DNA from: Candidatus Pseudobacter hemicellulosilyticus
Lineage (GTDB): Bacteria > Bacteroidota > Bacteroidia > Chitinophagales > Chitinophagaceae
Length of the DNA stretch: 64,000 bases
Assembly (NCBI GenBank): GCA_029202545.1
Contig: CP119311.1
Coordinates: 3,224,001 to 3,288,000 of the forward strand
Reading direction: 5' to 3'
Shown: positions 8,801 to 18,352 of the stretch, piece by piece
Position numbering within the stretch: the stretch's first letter is position 1
Layout of the letters: the number at the start of each line of letters is the position of its first letter
Program-made: the position numbers and the translations under genes
The notes under the pieces: model-generated
What the model was told of the DNA's origin: nothing
Database searches by the model: none
The model's input: only the letters and a program-made list of their open reading frames with translations

Positions 8801-10094
8801 GTCCAATGCGTTTAAGTTCACCCATGAAGGTGGCGCTGTATCCATGCAGGTCAGGAAGTTGCGGCAGGAACCGCAGGACTATGTAGAAATAAAGGTGAGT
8901 GATACCGGCATCGGCATTCCGGCCGGTAAGCTGGAGAAAATATTTGAGCGTTTCTTCCAGAATGAAGTGCCGGGCTCTATTATCAACCAGGGCAGCGGCA
9001 TCGGGCTGTCCATCAGCAGGGAATTTGTCCGGCTGCATGGCGGCGCCATCCATGCTGAAAGTACAGTAGGGCAGGGGAGCGACCTGGTGGTCCTGCTGCC
9101 CGTGCTACAGGCGGAAGATGTCCCGGAAGCCGCACTGGTAGCGGATCCTGAGACGCTGTTACCGGAACCGGTAAAAGAACCAGCACAGGAAATATCGGGA
9201 CCGCAGCAGGTGATCGGCAAAGAGCGGCTGGGGGCTGCAACAGCTGAGCAGGCAATCCTGCCGGTACAGAAGGCCATACCGGAACCGCAGAAAGGAATGC
9301 CGCCTGTCCGGAAAACGATCCTGCTGGTAGAAGACAATGAGGATTACCGCTTTTATATAAAGGACAACCTCAAAGAATATTTTACCGTTATTGAAGCGGC
9401 CAACGGGAAAGAAGGCTGGCAGAAAGCATTGTCCGGGCATCCCGACCTGATTGTCAGTGATATCAATATGCCCGAATTGAGTGGCATAGAACTTTGCCAG
9501 AAGATCCGGAGCGATAAAAGGACCTCGTTTATCCCCATCATCCTGCTGACTGTCCTCAGTTCCGAGCTGAGCCAGCTGAAAGGACTGGGCACCGGGGCCA
9601 ACGACTATATTACCAAGCCATTTAATTTTGAGCTGCTGCTTTCCAGGATCCGCAACCTGCTGGCGCAGCAGGATAAGTTCAGGGAAACCTACCAGAAGCA
9701 GGTGACTGTGGCTGCCACGGAACCGGCGCAACCGGTATCCACGGATACGGATTTTGTCCAGAAAGCCCTGGCCGTGGTGGAGAAGAACATGGCCAACCCT
9801 GATTTCTCCGTGGAAGAGCTCAGCCGGGAACTATTGCTTGGTCGCGCCACCCTGTACAAGAAACTCTTCACCCTGACCGGTCAGACCCCCATAGAATTCA
9901 TCCGCTCCATCCGTTTGCAGCGGGCCAAACAATTACTGGAAACCGGGCAATGGACCATTGCCGAAATTGCCTACGAGGTAGGCTTCAGTGACCCCAAGTA
10001 TTTTACCAAAGTGTTCAGGGAATCTTTCCAGATCACCCCTTCAGCCTACCAGGATACACACAGGAAAGAGCAGGACAAGGATGTCAATTCCTGA
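5814..10094 (+). CDS. Hybrid two-component system sensor/regulator of the glycan locus
   Basis: A 1426-residue one-protein two-component system. A signal anchor (about residues 22-41, 'ITLLLLCVIPSGKWLMAQ') precedes a periplasmic sensor of two beta-propellers made of repeats such as 'GLSNNRITSI', 'GFLWFGT' and 'NLWIGT', then a Y_Y_Y domain (about 755-820) and one membrane helix (about 827-845). In the cytoplasm are HisKA with H882 in 'SHEFKTP', a HATPase domain (N box near 991, 'DTGIGIP'), a receiver domain with D1216 in 'SDINMP', and an AraC-type DNA-binding domain (about 1320-1420). Such proteins bind an oligosaccharide and switch on the adjacent locus, here the SusCD/GH26/GH3 genes 180 bp downstream. 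ATG at 5835 is an alternative start. Confidence 0.95.
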   Translation: MNTFCSKMLALLKRNALNCFSFRITLLLLCVIPSGKWLMAQPAQFRFNTIGLDQGLSNNRITSITKDQQGFLWFGTAAGLNRFDGYTFKVFLHKEGDSTSINDNFIDKIVPGPLQSLWAYTPKGWNKYDPRTETFISRPRQFLQQIGLPHEWFTTIVTDRQGDSWFVYPDEGFFCYHRAEAKTAHFNDHSGPFPLYSNHVTALAFDTLGNYWVAYAEGVLEKRSCRDHRLLLRNTALQQAARGNSLQYRMVIDKENDLWLYVQGQQQGAWWYRSATDSLIAVNKSSRYLRLNNDIVNGIVQDDRGNIWVATDHGGINLVDKKEGRVRYISSNSNMYENAINAVFRDELGTIWMGTFKTGINYFNEKKSAFLLYQHDVADRSSLPFNDVNCFAEDKKGNLWIGTNGGGLIYFNRAANTYRQYRSNPADKNSLSNDIVTSLFIDRDNKLWIGTYFGGLNCFDGKQFIRYQRRENKSPGQPDESIWEILEDSRGRLWIGTLTNGLELFDRQQQQFQSYRYPHAFTYSTNAIIEDRKGDIWEGGSAGINLYDAQGKLIRQFTHIEENPNSLSNTTVLDIVEDAHGGIWIATRDGLNLYDPRTDQFTRFRSEDGLPHSTVLRILKDQQHNLWLSTPSGLCNVRIGYEGNKVSAQFRNYDETDGLQGRVFNDDAALVTKAGELVFGGSNGFNIFFPPAFTSAAFQPPLVFTDLQLFNNSVQVGKKYDGRIILPETITATRKLVLRHDQNAFAIEFAALQYVDAAKVRYLYQLKGFNDSWISADGNNRKISFTGLNPGSYTLSVRARNENGDWMPGSVDLQIQILPPFWLSPWAYCLYGLLIIGGLLYGRYRIIHRTRLQFKKEQEDLEARRNEELNAMKIHFFTNVSHEFKTPLALILTPVEKLLQQPYPESEHRQFQLIHRNARRLLNMVNELLDFRKLEMSELKLNKRSADVFRFCKEVFDSFSDIAERKNIHFSFHAEDQDLVMAFDADKLERVLFNLLSNAFKFTHEGGAVSMQVRKLRQEPQDYVEIKVSDTGIGIPAGKLEKIFERFFQNEVPGSIINQGSGIGLSISREFVRLHGGAIHAESTVGQGSDLVVLLPVLQAEDVPEAALVADPETLLPEPVKEPAQEISGPQQVIGKERLGAATAEQAILPVQKAIPEPQKGMPPVRKTILLVEDNEDYRFYIKDNLKEYFTVIEAANGKEGWQKALSGHPDLIVSDINMPELSGIELCQKIRSDKRTSFIPIILLTVLSSELSQLKGLGTGANDYITKPFNFELLLSRIRNLLAQQDKFRETYQKQVTVAATEPAQPVSTDTDFVQKALAVVEKNMANPDFSVEELSRELLLGRATLYKKLFTLTGQTPIEFIRSIRLQRAKQLLETGQWTIAEIAYEVGFSDPKYFTKVFRESFQITPSAYQDTHRKEQDKDVNS

Positions 10095-10189
10095 TTCTTT
10101 ATTGACTACCAGTTTCTTACAGATCTGGTGGAAACATTTATCCTCCTATTTTCAGCTAAATTTCACCCGCCTCCGGGGCAGTTGCTATT

Positions 10190-10239
10190 TAATTTTGACC
10201 CGTTATATCCCCTGACCAGTAACCTGTACACAGGGGGTA
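10190..10239 (+). promoter_or_regulatory. Putative -7 element and 5' leader hairpin before susC
   Basis: TAATTTTG at 10190-10197 fits TAnnTTTG, but no TTG lies 19-21 nt upstream, as can happen in activator-dependent promoters. Directly after it TATCCCCTG (10206-10214) and CAGGGGGTA (10231-10239) form an inverted repeat with one wobble pair. It could be a hairpin at the mRNA 5' end or the operator of the hybrid regulator. Confidence 0.35.
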
Positions 10240-10273
10240 CAACTGTTTAATTATCATTTTAACTGACTACTTT

Positions 10274-13200
10274 ATGATCTGCTTGCCATTTGACAGTCCT
10301 CCCCCCTGTCCAGCTAAGGCTGCTGTGCCTGTCGTCAAAAAACTATTCCTATTATGTCTATGTACGCTGATGATGGTCACCCTGGCGGTGGCCCAGACCC
10401 GCATTACCGGTAAGGTGACCGACAACAACCGCAACCCCCTGGCCGGGGTCAATGTGGCGGTAAAGAACAAGAACGCGGCCACCTTTACTGACACCGCAGG
10501 CCGTTACAGCCTGCCCGTTTCCCTGAATGATACCCTTGTTTTTACTTCTGTCGGTTACCTGAAACAGGAGCTTCGTGTGACCAGCTTTGCCTCGTTGAAT
10601 GTGGAGCTGGCCAATGAAAGTATCCAGATGGACCAGGTGGTAGTGATCGGTTATGGCCGGCAAAAGCAACCTACTGTTACCGGTTCGGTCAGTGTGGTGG
10701 CGGGCAAGGACCTGGCCCAGACCCCTGTGGCCAACGTGACCAATATGCTGGTAGGTATGGCGCCGGGTATTACCGGTATCCAGAACAGTGGTGAGCCGGG
10801 ACAGAATGCCACTACCCTCCGCATCCGCGGTCTGGCCACGCTGAACGGCGCTAACCCGCTGGTGGTGATTGACGGGGTACAACAGCCTGCTGAAAACCCC
10901 TTCACCATGCTCAATGCCATTGATGCGAATGATATTGACAATATCAGCGTGCTGAAAGACGCCTCTGCCACGGCGGTGTACGGGATCCGGGGCGCCAATG
11001 GGGTGATCATTGTGACCACCAAAAGGGGTAAGTCGGGCCGTCCCGCTTTCAGCTTTTCCATGAACCGTGGTTATACCAAACCTACTTCCCTGATCCCGCT
11101 GACCAATTCCTACGACTTTGCCCTTTCCCGGAACGAAAGCATCCGGAAATTGCAGTCGTCCGGCAACGGGGCCTACAACAATATGCTGTTCACGGATGAT
11201 GAACTATGGAAATTCCAGAACAACCGGGACTATACGGCCTCAGAGATTGACGCCATGAGCATCAGCGCTGACAAAAAGGAGCTGCTGCGCAACAGCCCGG
11301 CCCTGTATTATACCAGCCACGACTGGTATGATGAGCTGTTCAACGGTACCGGCGTGCAGAACCAATACAACCTCAGTGTATCCGGCGGTACGTCCAAATT
11401 CAGGTATGCCAGCTCACTGGGCTATTTTGACCAGACCGGCATCCTGGACTATACCAAAGTGGCGGGCGCCAATGTAGAACCCAAATTCTCCCGCTATACT
11501 TTCCGGAATAACTTTGATATCAATGTCATTAAGAACTTCCAGCTGAGCGTCAATATCAGCGGGCAGTTCCTGCGTAACAAAACAGCCAATCCCAAGTCCG
11601 ATAACTACAGCAATGTAGAATCCTCCGACCTGGCCGCACGTTACCAGGCCATTCTCTTCAGCCTGGGTTATGGACCTTATATTTCCCCGGGTATTGTGGA
11701 TGATAAGATCGTACTGCATTTCATAGGATCGGACGGCAGCGCCACCAACCCTATTGGCACCATCCGGGGCGGTAACGGCGGTTATCCCAGCCAGGTGATC
11801 AACCCACTCAACCTGGTGAGCAGGGGCTATGGCATTACGCAGGGCACCAACCTGAGTACGCAAATGGTGCTGAAGCATACCATGGATTATTTTACGCCCG
11901 GCCTCTCCTCCCATTTTACCATTGCCTATGACGATAACTACCAGAAAGGGTATTCGGTTACTCCCGGCGTGCCTACCTATGCAGCGTACCGGGATCCCGC
12001 CGATCCTACCAATGTAGTCTTCATCGGCGGTGCGGTCAGTGCGGACAACAGCCTGACCGACTACCTGTTCAATTCCAGCTTCCGCAGGACCTACTATGAG
12101 GCTGGCTTTGATTATGCCCGGAGCTTTGGCAAACACAACGTCTCCGGCCTGCTGTTGGGGAACGCCCAGAAATATGTGGACAATGGCCTCGCCTTTAATA
12201 CGCCTTCCGGCCTGATGAGTGTGGTTGGTCGCGCTACCTACAACTTTGAAGAACGTTACCTGGCTGAAGCCAATATGGCCTACAACGGCACTGAACAGTT
12301 TGCTCCCGGCAGCCGCTTCGGTTTTTTCCCGGCCTTCTCTGCTGGCTGGATCATTTCCAACGAGTCTTTCTTCAAAGACAATCCCGTAGTGAGCTTTGCC
12401 AAGATCCGCGGCTCCTATGGTGAAGTGGGTAATGACCAGATCGGCGCCCGTCGCTACCTCTACCTGCCCAATTCCTGGAATATGGCTGATGGTGGTAACG
12501 GTTATTATTTCGGCAGCACCAATGGCTCCAATGCCAACCCGCTGGTGTCCGGCGCTGTGGAGTCCTCCCTGGGTAACCCGGTGGTGACCTGGGAAAGGGC
12601 GCAGAAGACCAACCTGCAGCTGGACCTGAAATTCCTGAAAGACAAACTGTCCTTCTCCGGTACTTATTTTACAGAGAAGCGAAAAGATATCCTGGTGCAG
12701 CCCTCTATCATTCCCGCCAACTTCGGCGTAGCCGGTACACCGGTTTCCAATGTGGGCCGCGTATCCAATAAAGGCTGGGAATTTGAACTGGGATGGGATG
12801 ATAAGATCGGCAATGAGTTCGCCTATTTTATCAAGGCCAATTTCTCCTATTCCCGGAACAAGATTGAATTTATGGCCGAAGCGCCCTATCCTTACGAGTG
12901 GATGAACCAGACAGGGTATATGATCGGGCAACCCAAGGGATTGATAGCCGACGGCTTTTACAATACCCAGCAGGAACTGGCCAACAGGCCCAACAATACT
13001 TACAGTAACCTGGTTGACCTGGGTGATATCCGGTACAGGGATATCAATGGCGATGGCAAAATAGACAACAGTGATATGGTGCCCATCGGTTATCCTACTT
13101 TCCCGCTGATAGCCTACAACTGGCGGATGGGTTTCTCCTATAAAGGATTTGATGTGTCTGCGCTCTTTATCGGTACTGCCAAAGGTTCTTATGATATCAG

Positions 13201-13594
13201 CAGGACCTATTATGGCGGCAACAGGATTGTCCAGGCCGTCAATGACGGACGCTGGACCCAGGAGAAATATGATAACGGGGACGCTATCAGCTATCCTGCC
13301 ATGAACGCTATTGAAGGCGCTTCCCAGGCTTCCAAACTGACCAGCACATTCTGGCTGCGATCAACTGATTTCCTGCGTCTGAAGAACCTGACGGTCAGCT
13401 ATACTTTTGGTAATAACCCCTTGCTCAGAAGTGCAGGCATCAAGGGTATCAGTGTTTTTGCCAATGGCAATAACCTGATCACCTGGACCAGCCTGGTGGA
13501 TGGGATAGATCCTGAGTCTACCAGCCAGAACAGCAATGGCTACATCTTCCCGCTGATAAAGACCTTCAACGTCGGGTTCAATGTTTCATTTTAA
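10274..13594 (+). CDS. SusC-like TonB-dependent outer-membrane transporter, glycan locus pair 1
   Basis: A 1106-residue SusC/RagA-family porin that imports oligosaccharides across the outer membrane with energy from TonB, capped by a SusD lipoprotein. After the signal peptide ('KKLFLLCLCTLMMVTLAVAQ') come a carboxypeptidase-regulatory-like domain ('ITGKVTDNNRNPLAGVNV', about 43-115), the plug with the SusC signature 'LKDASATAVYGIRGANGV', and a 22-strand barrel ending in aromatic-rich 'FNVGFNVSF'. The only ATG is at 10274, giving an unusually long, proline-rich n-region; GTG at 10325 with an AAGG upstream would give a more usual signal peptide. First gene after the hybrid regulator, 12 bp before its SusD. 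Confidence 0.95.
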   Translation: MICLPFDSPPPCPAKAAVPVVKKLFLLCLCTLMMVTLAVAQTRITGKVTDNNRNPLAGVNVAVKNKNAATFTDTAGRYSLPVSLNDTLVFTSVGYLKQELRVTSFASLNVELANESIQMDQVVVIGYGRQKQPTVTGSVSVVAGKDLAQTPVANVTNMLVGMAPGITGIQNSGEPGQNATTLRIRGLATLNGANPLVVIDGVQQPAENPFTMLNAIDANDIDNISVLKDASATAVYGIRGANGVIIVTTKRGKSGRPAFSFSMNRGYTKPTSLIPLTNSYDFALSRNESIRKLQSSGNGAYNNMLFTDDELWKFQNNRDYTASEIDAMSISADKKELLRNSPALYYTSHDWYDELFNGTGVQNQYNLSVSGGTSKFRYASSLGYFDQTGILDYTKVAGANVEPKFSRYTFRNNFDINVIKNFQLSVNISGQFLRNKTANPKSDNYSNVESSDLAARYQAILFSLGYGPYISPGIVDDKIVLHFIGSDGSATNPIGTIRGGNGGYPSQVINPLNLVSRGYGITQGTNLSTQMVLKHTMDYFTPGLSSHFTIAYDDNYQKGYSVTPGVPTYAAYRDPADPTNVVFIGGAVSADNSLTDYLFNSSFRRTYYEAGFDYARSFGKHNVSGLLLGNAQKYVDNGLAFNTPSGLMSVVGRATYNFEERYLAEANMAYNGTEQFAPGSRFGFFPAFSAGWIISNESFFKDNPVVSFAKIRGSYGEVGNDQIGARRYLYLPNSWNMADGGNGYYFGSTNGSNANPLVSGAVESSLGNPVVTWERAQKTNLQLDLKFLKDKLSFSGTYFTEKRKDILVQPSIIPANFGVAGTPVSNVGRVSNKGWEFELGWDDKIGNEFAYFIKANFSYSRNKIEFMAEAPYPYEWMNQTGYMIGQPKGLIADGFYNTQQELANRPNNTYSNLVDLGDIRYRDINGDGKIDNSDMVPIGYPTFPLIAYNWRMGFSYKGFDVSALFIGTAKGSYDISRTYYGGNRIVQAVNDGRWTQEKYDNGDAISYPAMNAIEGASQASKLTSTFWLRSTDFLRLKNLTVSYTFGNNPLLRSAGIKGISVFANGNNLITWTSLVDGIDPESTSQNSNGYIFPLIKTFNVGFNVSF

Positions 13595-13606
13595 TAAAAC
13601 CAGTGT

Positions 13607-15394
13607 ATGACTAATTATAAAGAGCAGCGTTGGTACAAAAGCTTGTTTGCCACAGTAGCTGTTGCCGCTATTCTCAGCTGCGTTTCCTGCGAAAAAGAAT
13701 TCTTACAGGTGCCACCTGGTGGCAGCCCTACTGTAGACTCTGTATATAACCGTGCTTCCAATGCCTATAACGCCATTGCCGCCGCCTATTTTGCCAACCT
13801 GCGGCAGGGCCTGAACTACGCCGGCTACTACTCGCCCCATACGGACGACCAGCTGGCTGGCAGCCAGGCTTTCTGGATCCAGAATCCCGGCAGCGTGGCC
13901 ACTATAGCCATTATGGGTGGTGGCTTTACCGCCAATGCCAACAGCCAGGATATGGGTTCCAACGGAGGTTATGGCAATGATGGCTATACCGATAATTTCC
14001 AGTGTATCCGTAAGGCCTACCTGGTAAAAGAGAATATCGACAGGGTGCCGGATATGAGCCAGGCCGATAAGGATATTGTAAAGGCCGAGATGCAGGCGCT
14101 GATAGCTTACCGGTATGCTCAGATGTTCATCATGTACGGTGGTGTGCCCATTATTTCTGAAGGCTTCCCGCTGTCATCTCTCAACGACCTGAACTCCCTG
14201 GCCATCCCCCGTGCTTCTGTAAAAGCCTTACTGGATACTATTGTGACCTGGTGCGATCAGTCGGCCGGCGCACTGCCTTCCCGCTGGTCAGAGAATTCCC
14301 TGGGCCGCATGACCAAGAGTGCTGCACTGGCCATCAAGGCCAAGGTGCTGCTCTATGCCGCCCGCCCGCTGTTCAATACCGCCGCTCCCTACCTGGACCT
14401 GGGTGGTAACAATGAGCTGATCTGCCTGGGCAGCACTGATCCGGGATTATGGAGCAGGGCCATGGCCGCGGCCGAAGCCGTTATCACGGAAGCGGAAGGT
14501 CCCGGTGGACTGGGCATCATCAATACCGGCAACCCGATGGCGGACTATGGTACTGCTACTTCCACACCCAGCAATAGGGAAGTGATCCTGGCCTTCAAAC
14601 AGCAGGTAGCTTCTACCGGTGGCGCTGGTCCCTACAATATTTTCAACGTTACCAATTTTCATTACCAGGCCAATGGGGCCGTCCTGTCCAGCAGCATGCT
14701 GGAAAATTATTACAAGGCGGATGGTACAGACCAGACCTGGCCGGGCATTGGGCAGAACGCGCCTTTTACCGAGTATACTGCCAAATTCCTGGAAATGGAG
14801 CCGCGGCTGCAGGCCGACTGGAATGGCTATGAAATGCAGGCCGCCAATAACCCCGGTGATCCCAACTGGCATATGACTGCCCACTATAAAGATGTGAACC
14901 ATTTTGGCGCCGGTCAACCCACCAAGTTCTGGTACCTGGCAGGCAGCCGCCAGTGGTTCGATTTTCCCATTTTCCGCCTCGCCGCTTTTTACCTGAGCGC
15001 TGCCGAAGCCTATAATGAAATGGGACAGCCGGCCGATGCCCTGGCAAAGCTCAATGTGGTCCATCAGCGTGCCGGTCTGCCCGCCGTGACAGAAACTGAC
15101 CAGGCCAGGCTCAGGACCATCATCCAGCGCGAATGGGCTGTTGAGTTCATCCAGGAGAAATACCGGTTCAACGACCTGAAGCACTGGAAGCATGCCAATA
15201 TCAATAACGGCATCATAGGCGGGCCTATCCGTTTCCTGGCCTTTAATAACGGTGGTGATGCACTGCCCACCGGGAATACCAATTTCAGCAATGCCGTACG
15301 GTATACCGGTTTCTGGCATCCCAGGCAGTTCCTGAATCCTTTCCCCCAGGCAGAGGTGAACAAGGGTTACCTGGTACAAAACCCCGGCTATTAA
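13607..15394 (+). CDS. SusD/RagB-like surface glycan-binding lipoprotein, pair 1
   Basis: A 595-residue outer-membrane lipoprotein: the signal peptide ends 'AAILSCVSC', with the lipidated cysteine followed by EKEFL. The N-terminal TPR-like helices and the C-terminal RagB/SusD motif ('RTIIQREWAVEFIQEKYRFNDLKHWKHA' region, about 505-535) followed by 'NPFPQAEVNKGYLVQNPGY' are typical. It binds oligosaccharides at the cell surface and forms the lid on the SusC barrel encoded 12 bp upstream. The next SusC begins about 35 bp after, so all are in one operon. Confidence 0.93.
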   Translation: MTNYKEQRWYKSLFATVAVAAILSCVSCEKEFLQVPPGGSPTVDSVYNRASNAYNAIAAAYFANLRQGLNYAGYYSPHTDDQLAGSQAFWIQNPGSVATIAIMGGGFTANANSQDMGSNGGYGNDGYTDNFQCIRKAYLVKENIDRVPDMSQADKDIVKAEMQALIAYRYAQMFIMYGGVPIISEGFPLSSLNDLNSLAIPRASVKALLDTIVTWCDQSAGALPSRWSENSLGRMTKSAALAIKAKVLLYAARPLFNTAAPYLDLGGNNELICLGSTDPGLWSRAMAAAEAVITEAEGPGGLGIINTGNPMADYGTATSTPSNREVILAFKQQVASTGGAGPYNIFNVTNFHYQANGAVLSSSMLENYYKADGTDQTWPGIGQNAPFTEYTAKFLEMEPRLQADWNGYEMQAANNPGDPNWHMTAHYKDVNHFGAGQPTKFWYLAGSRQWFDFPIFRLAAFYLSAAEAYNEMGQPADALAKLNVVHQRAGLPAVTETDQARLRTIIQREWAVEFIQEKYRFNDLKHWKHANINNGIIGGPIRFLAFNNGGDALPTGNTNFSNAVRYTGFWHPRQFLNPFPQAEVNKGYLVQNPGY

Positions 15395-15428
15395 TGTGCA
15401 AACTTATTATCACAGAAGACCAAGCTAT

Positions 15429-18335
15429 ATGAAGAAATATTTGACAATAAAAACAGTGGGCCTCTTCCTGGCGGCAGTGCTTACAGGCGCTGCAGGATCA
15501 GCCAGCGCCCAGTCTGCTGCTACAGATACTTCCGGGGACAAAACCGCTCAAAGCGGTGTTGTGTACGAACCGGGTCCCCTTTTACAGATACCCAAAACAA
15601 GATCTGTTGCTGCTTATTCCACCACTTCCGGTGAGGTGCTGTCGGTAACGCCGGTGGCCAACCTGACCAATACTTTATACGGCAGGCTCAACGGGCTCAT
15701 GGTATCGCAGAATGGCGGCCAGCCCGGGTATGATCAGGCCGGGCTGTTCATGCGCGGCCGCGGCACTTACGATAATCCCAATATTGTTTGTTATGTGGAC
15801 GGCTTCCAGGTGGATATCTCCTTTTATTTTCAATACCTGTCGGCCGGTGAAATTGAGAGCATCACCCTGCTGAAAGACCCCGTGACCCTGGCTACTTTTG
15901 GCGTGAAAGGCGCCAACGGCGTGCTGTGGGTCACTACCAAAAGGGCCAAAACGGGTGAGTTCCGGGTGGATGCACAGGTAGTGTCTGGTATTCAGCAGGC
16001 TATCAAGATCAATAAGCCGTATAACTCATATGATTATGCGCGTTTGTATAACCAGGCCATCAGTAATGATAACTATTCGTTGAACGGCAACCAGTATGCC
16101 TGGACGCCCACGTACAGCGATGCGCAGTTGCAGTCGTACAAGGATGGGACCGGCACCAATGTGGACTGGTATAGCGAGGCCCTGAAGAAGATAGCGCATT
16201 ATACCGATGCCAATGTCAATGTACAGGGCGGCATCAGTGAAATGGCCAGGTATAACCTGTTCCTGGATTATATGAGCCAGACCGGCCTGTTCAATGCACC
16301 CAGGGACGGAGAACTGGGCAACAACGCCGGCCTGCAACGCTTTACCATCCGCTCCAATATCGACCTGAAATTCTTTAAGATATTTGAAGGGAAAGTTGAC
16401 CTGGGAGGCAGGATAGAAAGCTATCGCTACCCCATGAGCAGCAATAACTACGACAATGCCTCCGCCTGGTGGAGCCAGCTGACCACTTATCCCAATAATA
16501 TCTACCCGGTCAGGGATCCTGCCACCGGCAACTGGTCCGGTAATACTTTGTACCCCAATAACCCCGTAGCCCAGTTAAATGCGTTGGGGATCTATACTTC
16601 GCACGACAGGACCCTGCAGGGAAATTTCAGCCTGAAGGAAGACCTGGGCTTTGTAACGCCTGGTCTTTACCTGAGCCAGTCCGTTTCCTTCAATACCTGG
16701 TCCAGGGTAGCGCAGAATAAAACGGCCACCTATGCCCGCTATTATGAAGGGGCCGTAGCTACTTCCGACAGGACCACGCAGATCAGCTTTGGCTCCAATA
16801 ATCCTTCTGGACAAACCACCTGGAGGCAATCCAACCTGGTAGCAGGTTATGATCGCAGCTTTAACGACCATGCCCTTTCTGCAGTGCTGAACTACTATGC
16901 CAGTGAGCTGATCCCCGATGCCAATGAAGATCCTTCCAGGATCACCTATCGCTGGCAGCACCTGGGGGCCAGGGCCAATTACGCTTACAAAGGCCGGTAT
17001 ATAGCAGAGATAGGCGCAGGCTACAGCGGCTCCGATTATTATGCGCCTGGCAACCAGTGGAAATTCTACCCGGCAGTCTCGCTGGGCTGGGTAGTGTCCA
17101 ATGAACCCTTCCTGAAAGACAACCGCTGGATCAGTGAGCTGAAAATAAAGGCAGGCGTGGGTAAAGCGGGCAATGACCAGACCAACCAGGGCCGTTATCT
17201 CTATCAGCAATATTACAGGTATGTGGCCGGCAGCATTACCGGTAACAACAGCCTTAACTATAACAATGGGTTGAGCCTGGGCCGCATTGCCAGCGCGGAT
17301 ATCAGCGCTGAAGAAAGCACTAAGTATGAAGCCGGCTTCGACCTGTCCCTGCTGAGCAAGATCAATATCAACGCCAGCTGGTTCCTGGATAAACGCAGCG
17401 GGATCATCACCCGCAATAACCTGGTGCCAGGCTTCCTGGGATACACCGGAGCAGATATGCTGCCACTGCAGAATATTGGTAAAGTGACCAACAGCGGTGT
17501 AGAACTGGCTATCAGCTATACAGACAAGGTTGGCGATTTTACCTATGGCGCAGAACTGATGGGTACTTATGCTAAAAATAAGATCGACTACCAGGCGGAG
17601 ATCCCCAACAAGAATGGTTTTTCCAATACTACCGGTCTGCCAATCGGTACGCCGATGGGACTGGTGGCTACGGGCTTTTACCAGCTGGAAGATTTCAATG
17701 CCGACGGTACTTTGAGATCAGGCATTCCTGTTCCTGGTTTCGGACCTGTGCAGCCTGGTGATATCCGCTATGCAGACCTGGACAACAATGGCATTGTTGA
17801 TAACACAGATATCACTAAGATCGGTAACCCGGGTTATCCTAAATTCTATTATGCTTTCAACCTGCATGTAGCGTACAAGAGCTTTGACCTGTCGGCCCTG
17901 TTCCAGGGTGCCTCCGGTCTGAGTGTAAACCTGCTGGGCTCAGCCTATAACCTGGCGGTCCCCTTTGTTGGTAACACTACTATTTATCCGCTGGCCGGCA
18001 ATGCCTGGGCCTATTATCCAGAACAGGGGATAGACACCCGCAACAGCGCCAGTTCCCCCCGCCTGACCACGGTGAGCAATACTAATAACTATACCAACTC
18101 TACTTTCTGGATGAAGGATGCCAGCTTTTTAAGGCTGCGCAACCTGCAGCTGGGTTACTCCATGCCGGAACAACTGGTCCAGAACCTGCACCTCCAGAAA
18201 TTGAGGGTGTTTGTGACGGCGGTCAACCCGGTGCTTTGGTCCGGTTTCTACAAGGACTACGGACTGGATCCTGAAACTCCTGCCGGTTATCCCGGAATTA
18301 AATCATGGAACGCAGGCGTTTCTTTATCCTTCTAA
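15429..18335 (+). CDS. Second SusC-like transporter, lacking the N-terminal carboxypeptidase-like domain
   Basis: About 968 residues from the preferred ATG at 15429 (MKKYLTIKTVGLF...ASAQ signal peptide); an ATG at 15396 would add 11 residues that fit no signal peptide. The TonB plug begins almost at once ('TNTLYGRLNGLMVSQNGGQPG', 'LLKDPVTLATFGVKGANGVLWVTTKRAK') and the barrel ends in 'WNAGVSLSF'. Unlike the first SusC, the carboxypeptidase-regulatory-like domain is missing and a short Ser/Thr/Gly-rich stretch takes its place. It pairs with the SusD whose start overlaps its end closely (stop 18335, start 18353). A second transporter in the same locus suggests import of a different product of the same glycan. 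Confidence 0.93.
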   Translation: MKKYLTIKTVGLFLAAVLTGAAGSASAQSAATDTSGDKTAQSGVVYEPGPLLQIPKTRSVAAYSTTSGEVLSVTPVANLTNTLYGRLNGLMVSQNGGQPGYDQAGLFMRGRGTYDNPNIVCYVDGFQVDISFYFQYLSAGEIESITLLKDPVTLATFGVKGANGVLWVTTKRAKTGEFRVDAQVVSGIQQAIKINKPYNSYDYARLYNQAISNDNYSLNGNQYAWTPTYSDAQLQSYKDGTGTNVDWYSEALKKIAHYTDANVNVQGGISEMARYNLFLDYMSQTGLFNAPRDGELGNNAGLQRFTIRSNIDLKFFKIFEGKVDLGGRIESYRYPMSSNNYDNASAWWSQLTTYPNNIYPVRDPATGNWSGNTLYPNNPVAQLNALGIYTSHDRTLQGNFSLKEDLGFVTPGLYLSQSVSFNTWSRVAQNKTATYARYYEGAVATSDRTTQISFGSNNPSGQTTWRQSNLVAGYDRSFNDHALSAVLNYYASELIPDANEDPSRITYRWQHLGARANYAYKGRYIAEIGAGYSGSDYYAPGNQWKFYPAVSLGWVVSNEPFLKDNRWISELKIKAGVGKAGNDQTNQGRYLYQQYYRYVAGSITGNNSLNYNNGLSLGRIASADISAEESTKYEAGFDLSLLSKININASWFLDKRSGIITRNNLVPGFLGYTGADMLPLQNIGKVTNSGVELAISYTDKVGDFTYGAELMGTYAKNKIDYQAEIPNKNGFSNTTGLPIGTPMGLVATGFYQLEDFNADGTLRSGIPVPGFGPVQPGDIRYADLDNNGIVDNTDITKIGNPGYPKFYYAFNLHVAYKSFDLSALFQGASGLSVNLLGSAYNLAVPFVGNTTIYPLAGNAWAYYPEQGIDTRNSASSPRLTTVSNTNNYTNSTFWMKDASFLRLRNLQLGYSMPEQLVQNLHLQKLRVFVTAVNPVLWSGFYKDYGLDPETPAGYPGIKSWNAGVSLSF

Positions 18336-18352
18336 TTCTAAAAACGATTGTT

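Noticed and set aside
11414..12931. Long open frame (505 codons) on the minus strand inside the first susC
   Set aside because: It is antisense to a complete SusC gene, has no recognisable domain and repeats Ile/Gly/Val patterns typical of the complement of GC-rich outer-membrane genes. The same holds for long antisense frames at 18548-19855, 14447-15379 and 29627-31015.
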